From: CAZGKX01 sp964525945
Lineage (GTDB): Bacteria; Pseudomonadota; Gammaproteobacteria; Legionellales; Legionellaceae
Direction of reading: 5' to 3'
Assembly (NCBI GenBank): GCA_964525945.1
Contig: CAZGKX010000001.1
Span: 40,464 to 104,463 of the forward strand
Length of the DNA stretch: 64,000 bases
Made by a program: the position numbers and the translations under genes. The notes beneath the pieces were generated by a model, which worked only from the letters and a program-made list of their open reading frames with translations, was not told the origin of the DNA and did no database searches. Shown one piece after another: positions 9,477 to 18,385 of this stretch. Each line of letters opens with the position of its first letter. The first letter of the stretch is position 1.

Positions 9477-9603
9477 AAATAAAATACTACAAATAATGTC
9501 TTGGTGGGAATTATAATTCATTTTGCTTAATAAAACACACAAATGATGGACCGAGGGCATAGCGTATAGAGTACAGATAATTCATACCACTGAAACAAAT
9601 GAT

Positions 9604-10045
9604 TCAACTTGGCCAATGCCAGGGAGGCATTTCTAACATTGTCTGCCCCTGAATACCTGTTTTTCCCAACTGTTTCTCGAGACGAACTGTATTGCAATTC
9701 GGATGCTGTTCTAATAAAGCAATGAGGGTTTGTGCGTGAGAAACCACCCAAACTTGGGTTTTTTCAGATGCATGCAAAATCAGTTTCGCCAAGGAAGGTA
9801 ACAAGTGCTGACTGAGACGGTTTAGGCAACCCCAGTGTAATAGCATAACTTAATTCATGAGTGGCAAAACCCAATTTCATGCGCATCGCTTTACTGCGCA
9901 AACCACCTTGAATCGCCGTTTCTCCATTGAGCATGGCTTTGGACTTACCACTCCCATTAGGGCCTGTAATGACATTAAGCTGGCTTAATGGCATTTTTAA
10001 GTCCAATATGGAACGATAATTGCTTAATGATAGGACAGAAATCAT
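9604..10045 (-). pseudogene. decayed SMC/RecF-like AAA ATPase
   Basis: The minus frame starting at 10045 begins like a RecF/SMC-type AAA_21 ATPase (SNYRSILDL, then NVITGPNGSGKS, an intact Walker A). The sequence then jumps within a few residues to what is normally a distant part of the family (KLGFATHELSYAITLGL) and breaks near 9800. The C-terminal family segment continues in another frame (HLLPSLAKLIL, TQVWVVSHAQTLIALLE, the switch-His region, to about 9604). Family members are about 350-400 aa; here about 145 codons remain, with internal deletions and a frameshift. Not functional. Confidence 0.75.
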
Positions 10046-10081
10046 TGTGTATCTCTATATGATATTTTGAGGCGAGTATAG

Positions 10082-10110
10082 TTTTAATGCAGCGCAGCAT
10101 AAGCAAGGTT
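10082..10110. repeat. degenerate copy of a short palindromic intergenic repeat
   Basis: TTAATGCAGCGCAGCATAAGCAAGG matches the core of the better copy at 13382-13412 (TTGATGCAGCGCGCCGTAATCAAGG) at most positions. It lies upstream of the bestrophin gene, in DNA without coding signal. Both resemble dispersed REP-type elements. Confidence 0.45.
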
Positions 10111-10268
10111 TTCATTTTTAAGCACCACCCCCTTTTTAGAATCTTAAAACAAAAGTTTCACTTTTGCCAAAAGAAGAAAAAACAAAGCTCTTGTGGGGTT
10201 TAAAATAACACCATAAAAATGAATATCGTTATATAATGCATGAATGGGTTGATGGATGTGTAAAAAAT

Positions 10269-11165
10269 ATGAACGATAAAAAAAAATGGGTCAACCGGCA
10301 TGAGTACGCCGGATTTTTAAAAAATGCGCTTGCAATTAATGGCTCCGTGACACCGAAAGTGTTTAAAAAAGTTCTTTTTATGATTGGTTATTCTTCTTTG
10401 ATCTCATGCGTTAACTATTTTGTACCATCAATAGCTTTACCCATGGGACCCTTCGAGTATGCTGGCTTGATGATGGGATTGATCTTGGTTTTTAGAGTGA
10501 ATGCGGGTTACGACCGCTGGTGGGAAGCAAGAAAAATCTGGGGGAATGTGGTCAACCAAAGCAGGAACCTGGCCATTATTGCCTCAAATTACCCCACGAC
10601 TAAGAGTACGAATTGGACCATTAAATTAACAAACTACATTGCAGCGCTGCCTTATCTAATGAAAAATAATTTACGAGAAGATGCTTCCATTGATGAGATA
10701 AAGCATTTGGTTGATGCCCCACTTTTGGCCATTTTAGAGCAATCCCAACACAAACCAAATGCCTTGTCGTCAATTATCGCCCATGAGCTGAACAAAGCCC
10801 GTTTGAGCAACGAGCTTGATTCTTTTTCATTTCTACAGGCAGAAGAAAAACGCGCTCTTATCCTTGACGGCCAAGGAGCCTGCGAACGAATTCTAAAAAC
10901 ACCCATGCCTTTTGTCATGGCAATTAAATCAAGACGGTTTATTTTTTCATTTTTATTGGTGCTTCCATTTGCTTTGGTTAACATTTCTCTTTGGATTAGC
11001 CCAGCCATTACAGGGATAGTGGCCTATGCTTTGTTTGCCTTGGATCAAATTGGCATCGAACTGCAAAATCCTTTTTCAGAAGACCGATTAAGTCATTTAC
11101 CCTTAAATGATATTTGTGAGGCGATTGAAAAAAATATTGTCGAAATTCAGAAAATAAGGCCGTGA
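10269..11165 (+). CDS. bestrophin-family anion channel-like membrane protein
   Basis: 298 aa from the ATG at 10269; an in-frame ATG at 10236 would add 11 residues, and neither start has a clear ribosome-binding site. The core signature FRVNAGYDRWWEARKIWG (near residue 85) and the C-terminal ELQNPFSEDRLSHLPL are typical of bacterial bestrophins (UPF0187, YneE), which form pentameric chloride-type channels in the inner membrane. Hydrophobic segments lie near residues 35-50 and 60-80, with a pair near 218-255. The length matches the family. Monocistronic; the substrate is not evident. Confidence 0.85.
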   Translation: MNDKKKWVNRHEYAGFLKNALAINGSVTPKVFKKVLFMIGYSSLISCVNYFVPSIALPMGPFEYAGLMMGLILVFRVNAGYDRWWEARKIWGNVVNQSRNLAIIASNYPTTKSTNWTIKLTNYIAALPYLMKNNLREDASIDEIKHLVDAPLLAILEQSQHKPNALSSIIAHELNKARLSNELDSFSFLQAEEKRALILDGQGACERILKTPMPFVMAIKSRRFIFSFLLVLPFALVNISLWISPAITGIVAYALFALDQIGIELQNPFSEDRLSHLPLNDICEAIEKNIVEIQKIRP

Positions 11166-11283
11166 GGTAAAAATACACACAGACCCACGTTACCCAGAAT
11201 CAAATGAATGTAGCCAACGTACCAAGAAAGGTTACAAGACCTGTATACTACAAGGCCAAGCCATTGAAAATTGAAAATTGAAA

Positions 11284-11481
11284 TCAGCCTATCAAATGCT
11301 GCGTTGCTGCTTCAAATGGAATACTCACTAAATTTTTATTTTTAGCTTCAACCATGATATCAAAACGGTTCCTAAACGTTCCTGCCCAGGCATTGCAGGC
11401 GCTATTCCACATCCGATCACTATGCTGCGATAATGTTTTTGCACTGAACTGCTCTTGCTCATCAACAAGACAATCGCACAA
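11284..11481 (-). pseudogene. short orphan fragment, possibly a gene remnant
   Basis: 65 codons opening with TTG at 11481 and no ribosome-binding site. The C-terminal half (WAGTFRNRFDIMVEAKNKNL) has protein-like composition vaguely reminiscent of phasin-type helices, but I cannot support a family. It sits alone between the bestrophin and FakA/DegV genes. It may be a truncated gene end or spurious. Confidence 0.2.
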
Positions 11482-11584
11482 CTTGCAATAATATTAAATA
11501 CCACATCATAAATTCTTTTACCTTGGAAGCGAAAAAGCCTAAAATGAAAGGAATGCTCTTTGCTTTAAGCGTTTAAAAAGGAAT

Positions 11585-13372
11585 ATGTGGGGTATGGTCT
11601 TCAATGAATTAAATAGCTCTGTGGTTCACGCAGCCATAATCAATGGTTGTTACCGGCTGATTGATCAACAACAAGAACTCAATCGGATCAATGTATTTCC
11701 TGTAGCAGATGGCGACACCGGGGATAATATGGCGGCTGTTTGCTCCTCTATTATTGAGTTTTCTGAAGTCAAAGAGAACTTAAAAATGACCTGCGAATCG
11801 ATAGCGGAAAATGCCATTATTGGCTCTCGTGGCAACTCCGGTACTCTTTTGACTTATTTTTTTGTCACGTTGGCCCAACACCTTCCTTCCTCAAATATTC
11901 TAAACCTCAAGGATTTTTGTTTTGCCCTTGGAAAAATAGGCAATAAAATTGATTCGATTTTATCAACCCCTATTGAAGGCACGATCATTACCGTTATAAA
12001 AAAGCTCGCAGAACTTGCCAATGCGAGCATCGGTGGCGATCAATCCATTGCCAAAACGATGATGAAAATTACCCCTTTATTGAAGCATGCGGTAGAAAAT
12101 ACCAAATCGAATCTTAAAATACTCCAAGATGCTCAAGTGGTGGACGCGGGGGCCTTGGGTTTTTATTATTTTATCGAAGGGTTTTCAGCCTTTTTAGAAC
12201 ATGGTCTTTCGAGTAAATCACGTACTTTTCAGAGTCTGCCAGAATTTCAAACACACGAGCACACCTACCAGGAGCCACCCACGTTTCGTTATTGCACGGA
12301 AGCCATACTTAAAAACGCGTCAATGGACCAACAGGAACTGCTTGCGCAATTAAATCAACAGGGTGATTGTGCCGCAATTGTAGGCACAAAAGAATTATGT
12401 AAAATTCATATCCATACTAACAGCCCCCAGGATTTATTCAGTAATTTATACCAACTAGGCACAATAAAATACCCTAAAGTGGATGATATGCACCGACAGT
12501 ATCAAACACAATTTGCAAGAAAGCACTCTATCGCTTTAGTGACCGACTCCAGCGCTGATTTACCCGATGAATTATTTGATAACTATCAAATTCATCCTAT
12601 CGCCTTGAACATCCATATCGGTGAACACGACTTTCTGGATAAGTACTGCTTTGAACCTAGCAATTTTTACAATCAACTGAAGCATTTTCCGACGTACCCC
12701 AAAACATCTTGTGCTCATCCCTCTAAAGTGGAACAGCAATTAGTGAGGCTACGAGCCCAGTACGATAAGGTATTGATTTTATCAATTTCCAGTGCCATGA
12801 GTGGTATGCATGATGCCTTTGTACAGGCCAGTAAAAAGGATAATCACATTAAAGTATTGGATACAAAAACGAGCTCAGCCGCCCATGGATTATTGCTTCG
12901 TTATGCCGGAGAATTAATTGCCGCGGCCACTCCTTTTGATGAAATGATTAAAAAGATGGAATCGGCCATACAAAACACCTTCATGTTTGTGTTCGTAGAC
13001 CAGTTTGATTCCATGATTCGCTCCGGAAGAATGAAAAAGTTCTCCGCGAAAATTGCTTCTTGGGCGAATGTTAAACCCATCGTGTCCATTGACCAGAATG
13101 GCCGAGGGGTCATCGCCGCCAAGTCTCTATCCAAAGCAGCAGGCCTTAATAAACTCATTGAGCTATTACAGCAAAAACTTGAAACATCAAACCTTCGCCT
13201 GGAAGACTATTGCATTGTGCACGCCGACAACACTCAAGATGCAGCCCGACTTGCAGAAATGAGCACGCAATATTTTAACAAATCCCCTTTATTTATTAAT
13301 CCCGCCTCGCTAGCCATTGGTTTGCATGCTGGTATAGGCAGCGTTGCTTTGGCAGCCAGGATAGCACGATGA
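11585..13372 (+). CDS. fused DhaL-type kinase and DegV fatty-acid-binding protein
   Basis: 595 aa from 11585, with AAGGA just upstream; a second ATG at 11594 is possible. Residues ~1-200 are a DAK/DhaL nucleotide domain of the FakA type: NVFPVADGDTGDNM holds the Mg-binding Asp cluster (D42, D44, D47), followed by GSRGNSGTLLTYF. Residues ~200-305 resemble the FakA middle domain. From ~312 on it is DegV/FakB-like: ALVTDSSADLPDEL, SISSAMSGMHDAF, and DQFDSMIRSGRMKKF. In Gram-positives FakA phosphorylates fatty acids carried by FakB; here both are in one chain. The expected role is activation of exogenous fatty acid as acyl-phosphate. The substrate is not shown by the sequence. Confidence 0.88.
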   Translation: MWGMVFNELNSSVVHAAIINGCYRLIDQQQELNRINVFPVADGDTGDNMAAVCSSIIEFSEVKENLKMTCESIAENAIIGSRGNSGTLLTYFFVTLAQHLPSSNILNLKDFCFALGKIGNKIDSILSTPIEGTIITVIKKLAELANASIGGDQSIAKTMMKITPLLKHAVENTKSNLKILQDAQVVDAGALGFYYFIEGFSAFLEHGLSSKSRTFQSLPEFQTHEHTYQEPPTFRYCTEAILKNASMDQQELLAQLNQQGDCAAIVGTKELCKIHIHTNSPQDLFSNLYQLGTIKYPKVDDMHRQYQTQFARKHSIALVTDSSADLPDELFDNYQIHPIALNIHIGEHDFLDKYCFEPSNFYNQLKHFPTYPKTSCAHPSKVEQQLVRLRAQYDKVLILSISSAMSGMHDAFVQASKKDNHIKVLDTKTSSAAHGLLLRYAGELIAAATPFDEMIKKMESAIQNTFMFVFVDQFDSMIRSGRMKKFSAKIASWANVKPIVSIDQNGRGVIAAKSLSKAAGLNKLIELLQQKLETSNLRLEDYCIVHADNTQDAARLAEMSTQYFNKSPLFINPASLAIGLHAGIGSVALAARIAR

Positions 13373-13381
13373 GGGGCTTGA

Positions 13382-13412
13382 AGCCTTGATGCAGCGCGCC
13401 GTAATCAAGGCT
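13382..13412. repeat. REP-like palindrome between convergent genes
   Basis: AGCCTTGAT (13382-13390) and its exact complement ATCAAGGCT (13404-13412) flank a GC-rich GCAGCGCGCCGTA loop. It lies 9 nt after the DegV-fusion stop and before the convergent lyase gene, so it can form a hairpin in either transcript. A diverged copy is at 10082-10110. Confidence 0.6.
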
Positions 13413-13451
13413 ACTTGCTTTTGAAACATCCTTAGAGCAGTGAGCGACAAT

Positions 13452-14309
13452 TTAAATTGGGTCGAGGGTAGCCACGAATTTAAAAAATTGCTCGGTTTCT
13501 ATCACTTCTTCTCGATCTTTAAATGATAAAAGAGTATCAGCAACCGTTGAACTATTGCCATATGCTTGAATGGCCTTTAATGTCTGCTGCATTGCTTTCA
13601 TCGCCGCGCGTTGTAGATCCGATGGAATAATAACGATGTGATAACCCATTTGTTTTAACTCTTCAGAGGATACAAGAGGGGTTTTCCCCCCATAAAACAT
13701 ATTAATAACTTTGGGCTGGGTGATAGCGATTGCTATTTTTTCAATTTGTTCTACTGTTTCTGGAGCTTCTACAAAAATCATGTCCGCTCCCGCATCTAAA
13801 TAATATTTTGATCGTTCAATGGCTTTAGAAAAGCTCTCCACAGCGATTGCATCGGTTCTAGCAATAATAAGAAAATCAGATTGTGAGCGGGCTTTAATCG
13901 CCGAACGAATTTTAATACCCATCTCTTCTTTAGAGATCAAGGTCTTTCCAGCCAAGTGTCCACATCGTTTAGGAAAAGTTTGATCTTCAAGGTGTATTGC
14001 AGCAACGCCAGCTCGCTCAAATTCTTGAACTGTTCGTACAGTGTTTAATTCATTGCCAAAACCCGTATCAGCGTCAGCAATCACAGGTAAATGAGTAGCA
14101 TTAACGATTTCATGCATTCGTTGTGCGACTTCAGTGAGTGACAGCAATCCTATATCCGGTCTCCCCGTGCTTCTGGCTATTGCTCCTCCGCTGGCATAAA
14201 TTGCTTTAAAGCCAGCTTGGGTTGCTAGCTTTGCTGAAAGCCCATCAAAAACGCCAGGAGCAGTAAGCAAGTCATCCACAAATAATGATTTTAGCGATGT
14301 TTTTTTCAC
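13452..14309 (-). CDS. isocitrate lyase/PEP mutase superfamily lyase (PrpB-like)
   Basis: 285 aa, the usual length for methylisocitrate lyase and relatives. N-terminal APGVFDGLSAKLATQAGF, ADADTGFG (metal/substrate Asp), HLEDQTFPKRCGHLAGK (the K-[KR]-C-G-H catalytic loop) and IARTDA are all present. The KRCGH motif supports C-C lyase rather than mutase activity, cleaving 2-methylisocitrate or a related acid to pyruvate plus succinate. No other prp genes are adjacent, so pathway membership is unproven; an oxaloacetate decarboxylase-type member is the main alternative. Convergent with the FakA/DegV gene. Confidence 0.85.
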   Translation of the reverse strand: MKKTSLKSLFVDDLLTAPGVFDGLSAKLATQAGFKAIYASGGAIARSTGRPDIGLLSLTEVAQRMHEIVNATHLPVIADADTGFGNELNTVRTVQEFERAGVAAIHLEDQTFPKRCGHLAGKTLISKEEMGIKIRSAIKARSQSDFLIIARTDAIAVESFSKAIERSKYYLDAGADMIFVEAPETVEQIEKIAIAITQPKVINMFYGGKTPLVSSEELKQMGYHIVIIPSDLQRAAMKAMQQTLKAIQAYGNSSTVADTLLSFKDREEVIETEQFFKFVATLDPI

Positions 14310-14363
14310 TCAATACCCCTTTAAATAGAAACAGAGTCCTCGGAAATCAACGTTTACAAAGCC

Positions 14364-14441
14364 TTAATTAAAGAAACTCAAGGAAACACTGATGACGATG
14401 ATGATTAAAACCACCCATTTAATATGTTTAAAATGTTTCAT
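14364..14441 (-). CDS. 25-residue single-pass membrane protein
   Basis: A 25-codon gene starts at the ATG at 14441 behind an excellent ribosome-binding site, AGAGGAATAA-ATG. The peptide has a basic start (MKHFKHIKW) followed by VVLIIIVISVSLSFF, an almost perfect single membrane helix with the positive end inside. The combination of a strong Shine-Dalgarno and this amphipathic layout is unlikely by chance. It lies between the PrpB-like lyase and a GNAT gene. Function unknown; small membrane regulators and hydrophobic toxins look like this. Confidence 0.55.
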   Translation of the reverse strand: MKHFKHIKWVVLIIIVISVSLSFFN

Positions 14442-14499
14442 TTATTCCTCTTAACAATTCATGCTCAATGATGGGCTTGGGTCGAAGCTAAGAGAGATA

Positions 14500-14637
14500 A
14501 TGCTACAACATAGGATTTATGACAAGTCTACCCTACGTTTAATGGTTGAGACGGTGCGTTATGCCTGCCAATACCTTGAACGTTACAAAAAAGCAGGCCA
14601 CGCTAAGCAACTAGAACCACTTTATCACAACTACTGA
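14500..14637 (+). CDS. small hypothetical protein, 45 aa
   Basis: The ATG at 14500 follows AAGAGAGATA, a usable ribosome-binding site. The peptide is helical and basic with a natural-looking end (LERYKKAGHAKQLEPLYHNY). It diverges from the small membrane protein at 14441, only 58 nt away. It could be a real micro-gene, or the 3' end of a lost larger gene. No family recognised. Confidence 0.35.
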   Translation: MLQHRIYDKSTLRLMVETVRYACQYLERYKKAGHAKQLEPLYHNY

Positions 14638-14771
14638 ATGTTATGGATGAAACAAAAATTGCGCTGACTGGGTTATTTCAGAGCAATTAAAACACCTAGT
14701 CATTCCTCGGTTATTTTTTTATAAATAGAAGGCTAGAAGACTCCAAAAAAACGTTACAGACACTGCCTCAT

Positions 14772-15299
14772 TTAAACCTCGTGTTTTACCGTATTAAAGC
14801 TCAAAATATAACGCAAGGCATCATGGCCACAGCAATCTATTGTTTTAATCTCTTCTATGTACTGATCGTTAGTAAAATTTGAAACAGCCCTACGCCAAAA
14901 ATACAAAGCACGCTTATTTGCCGGAATAATGGAAACCTCCCAAAGACCGGAGTACTCTTTCCAAATCTGGTGTGCAACGCGTTGCCCTATTCCTTTTCCT
15001 TGAAATTTCGCACTAATAAAAAATTCGCCCATATTCCATTGCGTACCAGAGCGTATGCTAACCTTGTTGAGCAAAACAAACCCCGCGTGTTCATTCCCGA
15101 CCGTGATCAACAATGCTTTTCTGGTTTTATCACGAAAATAGTGTGTTAAGTCATCAGCAACGAAGGATAAATCAGTTGGATCCTCCCAACCCTGATCAAA
15201 TCCACAATAGCGCCCCATATCGTATATATAAAAAGGCCACATGTTTGCAATGATTGGGGAGTCTTCAAGAGTCGCTGGAATAATTTTTGGTGATGGCAA
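14772..15299 (-). CDS. GNAT family N-acetyltransferase
   Basis: 175 aa beginning at TTG 15299; no ATG precedes the conserved beginning (PKIIPATLEDSPIIANMW), so a TTG start or a slightly longer product is likely. The acetyl-CoA loop QGKGIGQRVAHQIW (near residue 100) and the strand before it, WNMGEFFISAKFQGKG, define the GNAT fold; NKRALYFWRRAV is the usual alpha4 region. The family acetylates small molecules or proteins; the substrate is unknown. Same strand as the next GNAT gene at 15398-15985, to which it is not closely similar. Confidence 0.8.
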   Translation of the reverse strand: MPSPKIIPATLEDSPIIANMWPFYIYDMGRYCGFDQGWEDPTDLSFVADDLTHYFRDKTRKALLITVGNEHAGFVLLNKVSIRSGTQWNMGEFFISAKFQGKGIGQRVAHQIWKEYSGLWEVSIIPANKRALYFWRRAVSNFTNDQYIEEIKTIDCCGHDALRYILSFNTVKHEV

Positions 15300-15397
15300 T
15301 AGCTTTTTACCATTAAAAGAGACAGAAGCCCTGGTTCTAAAAAAGAAATAATTCAGTAAAATTAGAGAAGAGTTAAATATGAACGGCAGAATCGAAA

Positions 15398-15985
15398 TTA
15401 GTAGGACAGTTTTTGAATCTGAAATAATCGCNNNNNNNNNNTCTGTTCTCCTTTGAAAACACCAATATCCATTTTAAAACCACCCATTTCTTTGAAACCG
15501 GCGTTTTCATAGACATGTTTTGCTCGTGGATTATGTTCAGCAGGATCAATAAAAAATGTGTCCACAGTAGGCTCTATTTTTTCTTGAAAAAATGTGGTAA
15601 ACAATTTGAGCGTTGGTGCAGCTAGTTTTTTCCCCAGATAAGTTGCGTTACCAATCCCAAAGTCAATGCTGTACGTTGCCCCTGTTGTCGAAATATTGGC
15701 TTGCCATATGGGCGGATGCTTATCATTTTTATTCACTTCCGCCGTTAGGATAAAACAAAAAGGCTCGTTATCGATCAAACCCACCCAATAGGTAAAAATC
15801 CCATTGAAATAATTGGATGGAGTAACTCGCCCATTCATAAAAACCACAATATCGTCTTTATGTTCTTGGCTATTGTCCCAAAATTCTTGCATGTGCGGTT
15901 CAGCTAGCCATTGAAATATAATGTCTTGATGTTGACGATTGGCTTTTTCAAAATAAATTGAATGCATGCGGCTTTGATTCGTCAT
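15398..15985 (-). CDS. GNAT acetyltransferase, aminoglycoside/siderophore-type, 3' end in assembly gap
   Basis: The ATG at 15985 has AAGGA 6 nt upstream, which decides against the longer frame from 16009. The sequence follows the Acetyltransf_8/AAC(6')-like layout: FQWLAEPHMQEFWDN near residue 25, GLIDNEPFCFILTAEV as the central strands, SIDFGIGNATYLGKKL as the CoA-binding loop region, and PAEHNPRAKHVYENAGF as the C-terminal signature. The N run at 15432-15441 interrupts the last few codons, so the end coordinate is provisional. The likely substrate is an amine on an antibiotic, siderophore or protein; not resolvable here. Confidence 0.75.
   Translation of the reverse strand: MTNQSRMHSIYFEKANRQHQDIIFQWLAEPHMQEFWDNSQEHKDDIVVFMNGRVTPSNYFNGIFTYWVGLIDNEPFCFILTAEVNKNDKHPPIWQANISTTGATYSIDFGIGNATYLGKKLAAPTLKLFTTFFQEKIEPTVDTFFIDPAEHNPRAKHVYENAGFKEMGGFKMDIGVFKGEQXXXXRLFQIQKLSY
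15432..15441. other. assembly gap (10 N)
   Basis: Ten undetermined bases near the 3' end of the GNAT gene. The constant run length in all five gaps suggests a default scaffold spacer or fixed-length placeholder. Confidence 0.95.
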
Positions 15986-16198
15986 ACGGCGTCCTTTTAA
16001 AGGGTACATTTATTTTTTTAATTCACACAAAATCTTTGGAAGAATAAACAAAATTTTTTTATAAGTAATCAATAATATTTGAATCTTCATCGGGTGTAGG
16101 GTAATTTCAGGCATTTTTAGGCTAAATTTGCCATGATTTTAGTTGCAAAAATGGGCCACGATGGCTTATACCCTAAAAATTTTATTCCCCCCAATTAT

Positions 16199-16227
16199 TT
16201 GATTGCTCAATTGACTTGATGTATAAT
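16199..16227 (+). promoter_or_regulatory. sigma-70 promoter for the gene at 16265
   Basis: TTGATT (16199-16204), 17-base spacer, TATAAT (16222-16227). Transcription should begin near 16234, leaving a ~30-nt leader with GAGG before the ATG at 16265. This rules out the TTG at 16229 as a start. Confidence 0.65.
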
Positions 16228-16264
16228 TTTGCGCCATATATGCGCGCTCGTTGTAGAGGTTGTT

Positions 16265-18385
16265 ATGAAAAATGAAATTGCATCCGTGACCCAAGAAACA
16301 CCACCTGAAAAAGCAAGACGTTTGGCTCGGGAAGGATATACACTCTCCTACCGAGGAGCCCGATACACGCCAACATCTTTTGAAGACAGGCATTACATCG
16401 ATCGTGATCCTACATTTACCCCTTTTCAAGCGCTTTGTGATCGCTTTAGTAATTTAGGCGCAATGATCATCCGTTTTCATATTGGTCAAGGGCAACGCGC
16501 AGGATTGCTTCAACAAATTTCAAAACCAACGTACGCGGACAACCCCGTGGAAAAACCAGCAAAAGGCGGGGATGATTCAAATTTATTTTTTGACACCGAT
16601 AATCCTGATGATCCCAAAGCGATTGGACAACTTTATGAGTTTGCCAGCCATGCCAATTTAGGTCGGGGTAAATTGCTTAATGAACGCTCACAACCATTGG
16701 TGCATGTCAACCAAGAGGGGCTTTATGGCGAGCAAGCAATATGGGATATTATTCATTCACCCGTATGGGGCGTTGGACGTGGATTGCAATATGAACTCGC
16801 AAAACAAGGATTTGCCTACGTCACCTGCCCTTCCCACATCAGTCATGATTCTCGCGTTGCCATATCCAAAGAACTTGAAAGCAATCAAGAACATTATCGC
16901 GTGGTTTTAGATCGGCATGGCCTTGGCACAGAACTGGCTAAACTATCAGAGTTGCAAATTGAACTTGATGATAAAGGTAGTTATACCAAAGAAAGCAATG
17001 GACTTGCCATAAAAGTACCTGCAGAGAATACCTATAACGCATTGGGCTGGATCGTTCATCAGTCATCAGGTCACACCATGCCTCACTCCATCACCGAAGA
17101 CATCATCCGGGTCACCGCCATTGCCAAGGGCGGATTTTATGAAAAAAGACCTACTCAACAAAAAATTCTACAGGGGGGTGGATTGCTAAATAGCTCTGGT
17201 CTGGGATTGTTTACCCAAAACCAAGCGTTTAATGCAATGTATGGAATTTTTGATTTTTTACAACGGTATGATTTTGATCCCAGAGCATTATTGGACAATG
17301 CGTTGCTAAATGCATACGAAAGATTGCATAAAAAATGCATAGATGAACCGGAAATTATTGATGATTTTTTAGTGGGTGCACTCCAAGCTGAAATGGTGCA
17401 GCCATTGCGTGTTAGTCAACCACAGAGTAAACGCTCTGAATTGCCGCTCAGGTTCACTAATCCATTCATGGTCAGTTTAAACAATTTGAAAGCAATAGCC
17501 TACGCATTTGGGCTGAGTGATGCTGCGGGCCAACCGATTTTTAGAGCGTATGACGACAGTCCCATCATTAATAACTCTGATCAGATTGATTACACCGTTA
17601 ATGGTAAATTGGCCTTACCCTCGTTTAACACAGGCAGTTCTGTCGCCGTTATTTTATCAACAGCAGCACTGGTTGCCGAACAACTTGTCCTCGAACAATT
17701 GCTCTCAAATGTACTCAAAACCGATAAAAATTTTTTCAAGCGTTTTTGTACAACTCTTTTAGGAGAGGCAGCAGGACAACAACTTTATGATGAAATTGTT
17801 GATTCAATTATTGAATGTCCAGCAGAAAATGGGCGCTTTATTCTTGGTGCTCAATTTGAGTATTGTCAACCGGTTTTAGACATGTTTCGAAAAGCCGTTG
17901 GTTTAGATAAACTTCCAAGGCTTGTGACTCGATTTGCACACCCAGGTGCACACACCCATGACGTGCTCGCACAATTGAGTACAGATGAGCAAGAACAATT
18001 GAGGACAGCATTGCGAAATTTAAATAAAATGGGCGCACTGTTGCAACAATCTCCGTTGACAAGTGGAGCATCCGAAAATTCACGAGGAATTTGTGCCGGA
18101 TTGCAACCACTCATTCGCCAAGTATATCCAGAATTGGTGCAAGAACTCCATTTGGCTGAAGACAACACGTATATCGCTGATGTGCCCCCCATCAACAAGG
18201 CACGGGCCAGGGATAGAATTTCAATGACCGCCTATAAAAAATGTCCTTTCTTAAACAACCAAGGGATTGCCCCTGAAAAGCAGGTCAAACAATCCCCATC
18301 ATTTTTTCAGACTGTTTGGGAAAATAGAGGGGTTGTTGCGTTAGGGATAGTGGCGGGTGCATTTTATTTAAGCAATAGTAAATGA
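16265..18385 (+). CDS. large effector-like protein with C-terminal membrane anchor
   Basis: 706 aa from the ATG at 16265, with GAGG at good spacing. Most of the protein is soluble and of unrecognised family. Motifs that stand out are EKARRLAREGYTLSYRGARYTP at the N-terminus, HQSSGHTMPHSITEDIIRV near residue 270, and a Leu-rich helical second half. The final ~20 residues (VVALGIVAGAFYLSNSK) form a single hydrophobic helix, giving a tail-anchor-like end. A tail anchor plus a soluble body is a known arrangement for effectors that decorate host membranes (inference). It precedes another unknown gene, 18489-19256, by about 100 nt. Confidence 0.7.
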   Translation: MKNEIASVTQETPPEKARRLAREGYTLSYRGARYTPTSFEDRHYIDRDPTFTPFQALCDRFSNLGAMIIRFHIGQGQRAGLLQQISKPTYADNPVEKPAKGGDDSNLFFDTDNPDDPKAIGQLYEFASHANLGRGKLLNERSQPLVHVNQEGLYGEQAIWDIIHSPVWGVGRGLQYELAKQGFAYVTCPSHISHDSRVAISKELESNQEHYRVVLDRHGLGTELAKLSELQIELDDKGSYTKESNGLAIKVPAENTYNALGWIVHQSSGHTMPHSITEDIIRVTAIAKGGFYEKRPTQQKILQGGGLLNSSGLGLFTQNQAFNAMYGIFDFLQRYDFDPRALLDNALLNAYERLHKKCIDEPEIIDDFLVGALQAEMVQPLRVSQPQSKRSELPLRFTNPFMVSLNNLKAIAYAFGLSDAAGQPIFRAYDDSPIINNSDQIDYTVNGKLALPSFNTGSSVAVILSTAALVAEQLVLEQLLSNVLKTDKNFFKRFCTTLLGEAAGQQLYDEIVDSIIECPAENGRFILGAQFEYCQPVLDMFRKAVGLDKLPRLVTRFAHPGAHTHDVLAQLSTDEQEQLRTALRNLNKMGALLQQSPLTSGASENSRGICAGLQPLIRQVYPELVQELHLAEDNTYIADVPPINKARARDRISMTAYKKCPFLNNQGIAPEKQVKQSPSFFQTVWENRGVVALGIVAGAFYLSNSK

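Noticed and set aside
9527..9751. 74-codon minus ORF
   Set aside because: It is the third frame through the 3' part of the decayed ATPase and adds nothing recognisable.
17866..18198. 110-codon minus ORF
   Set aside because: Antisense within the tail-anchored protein gene; Cys/Ser-rich shadow composition.
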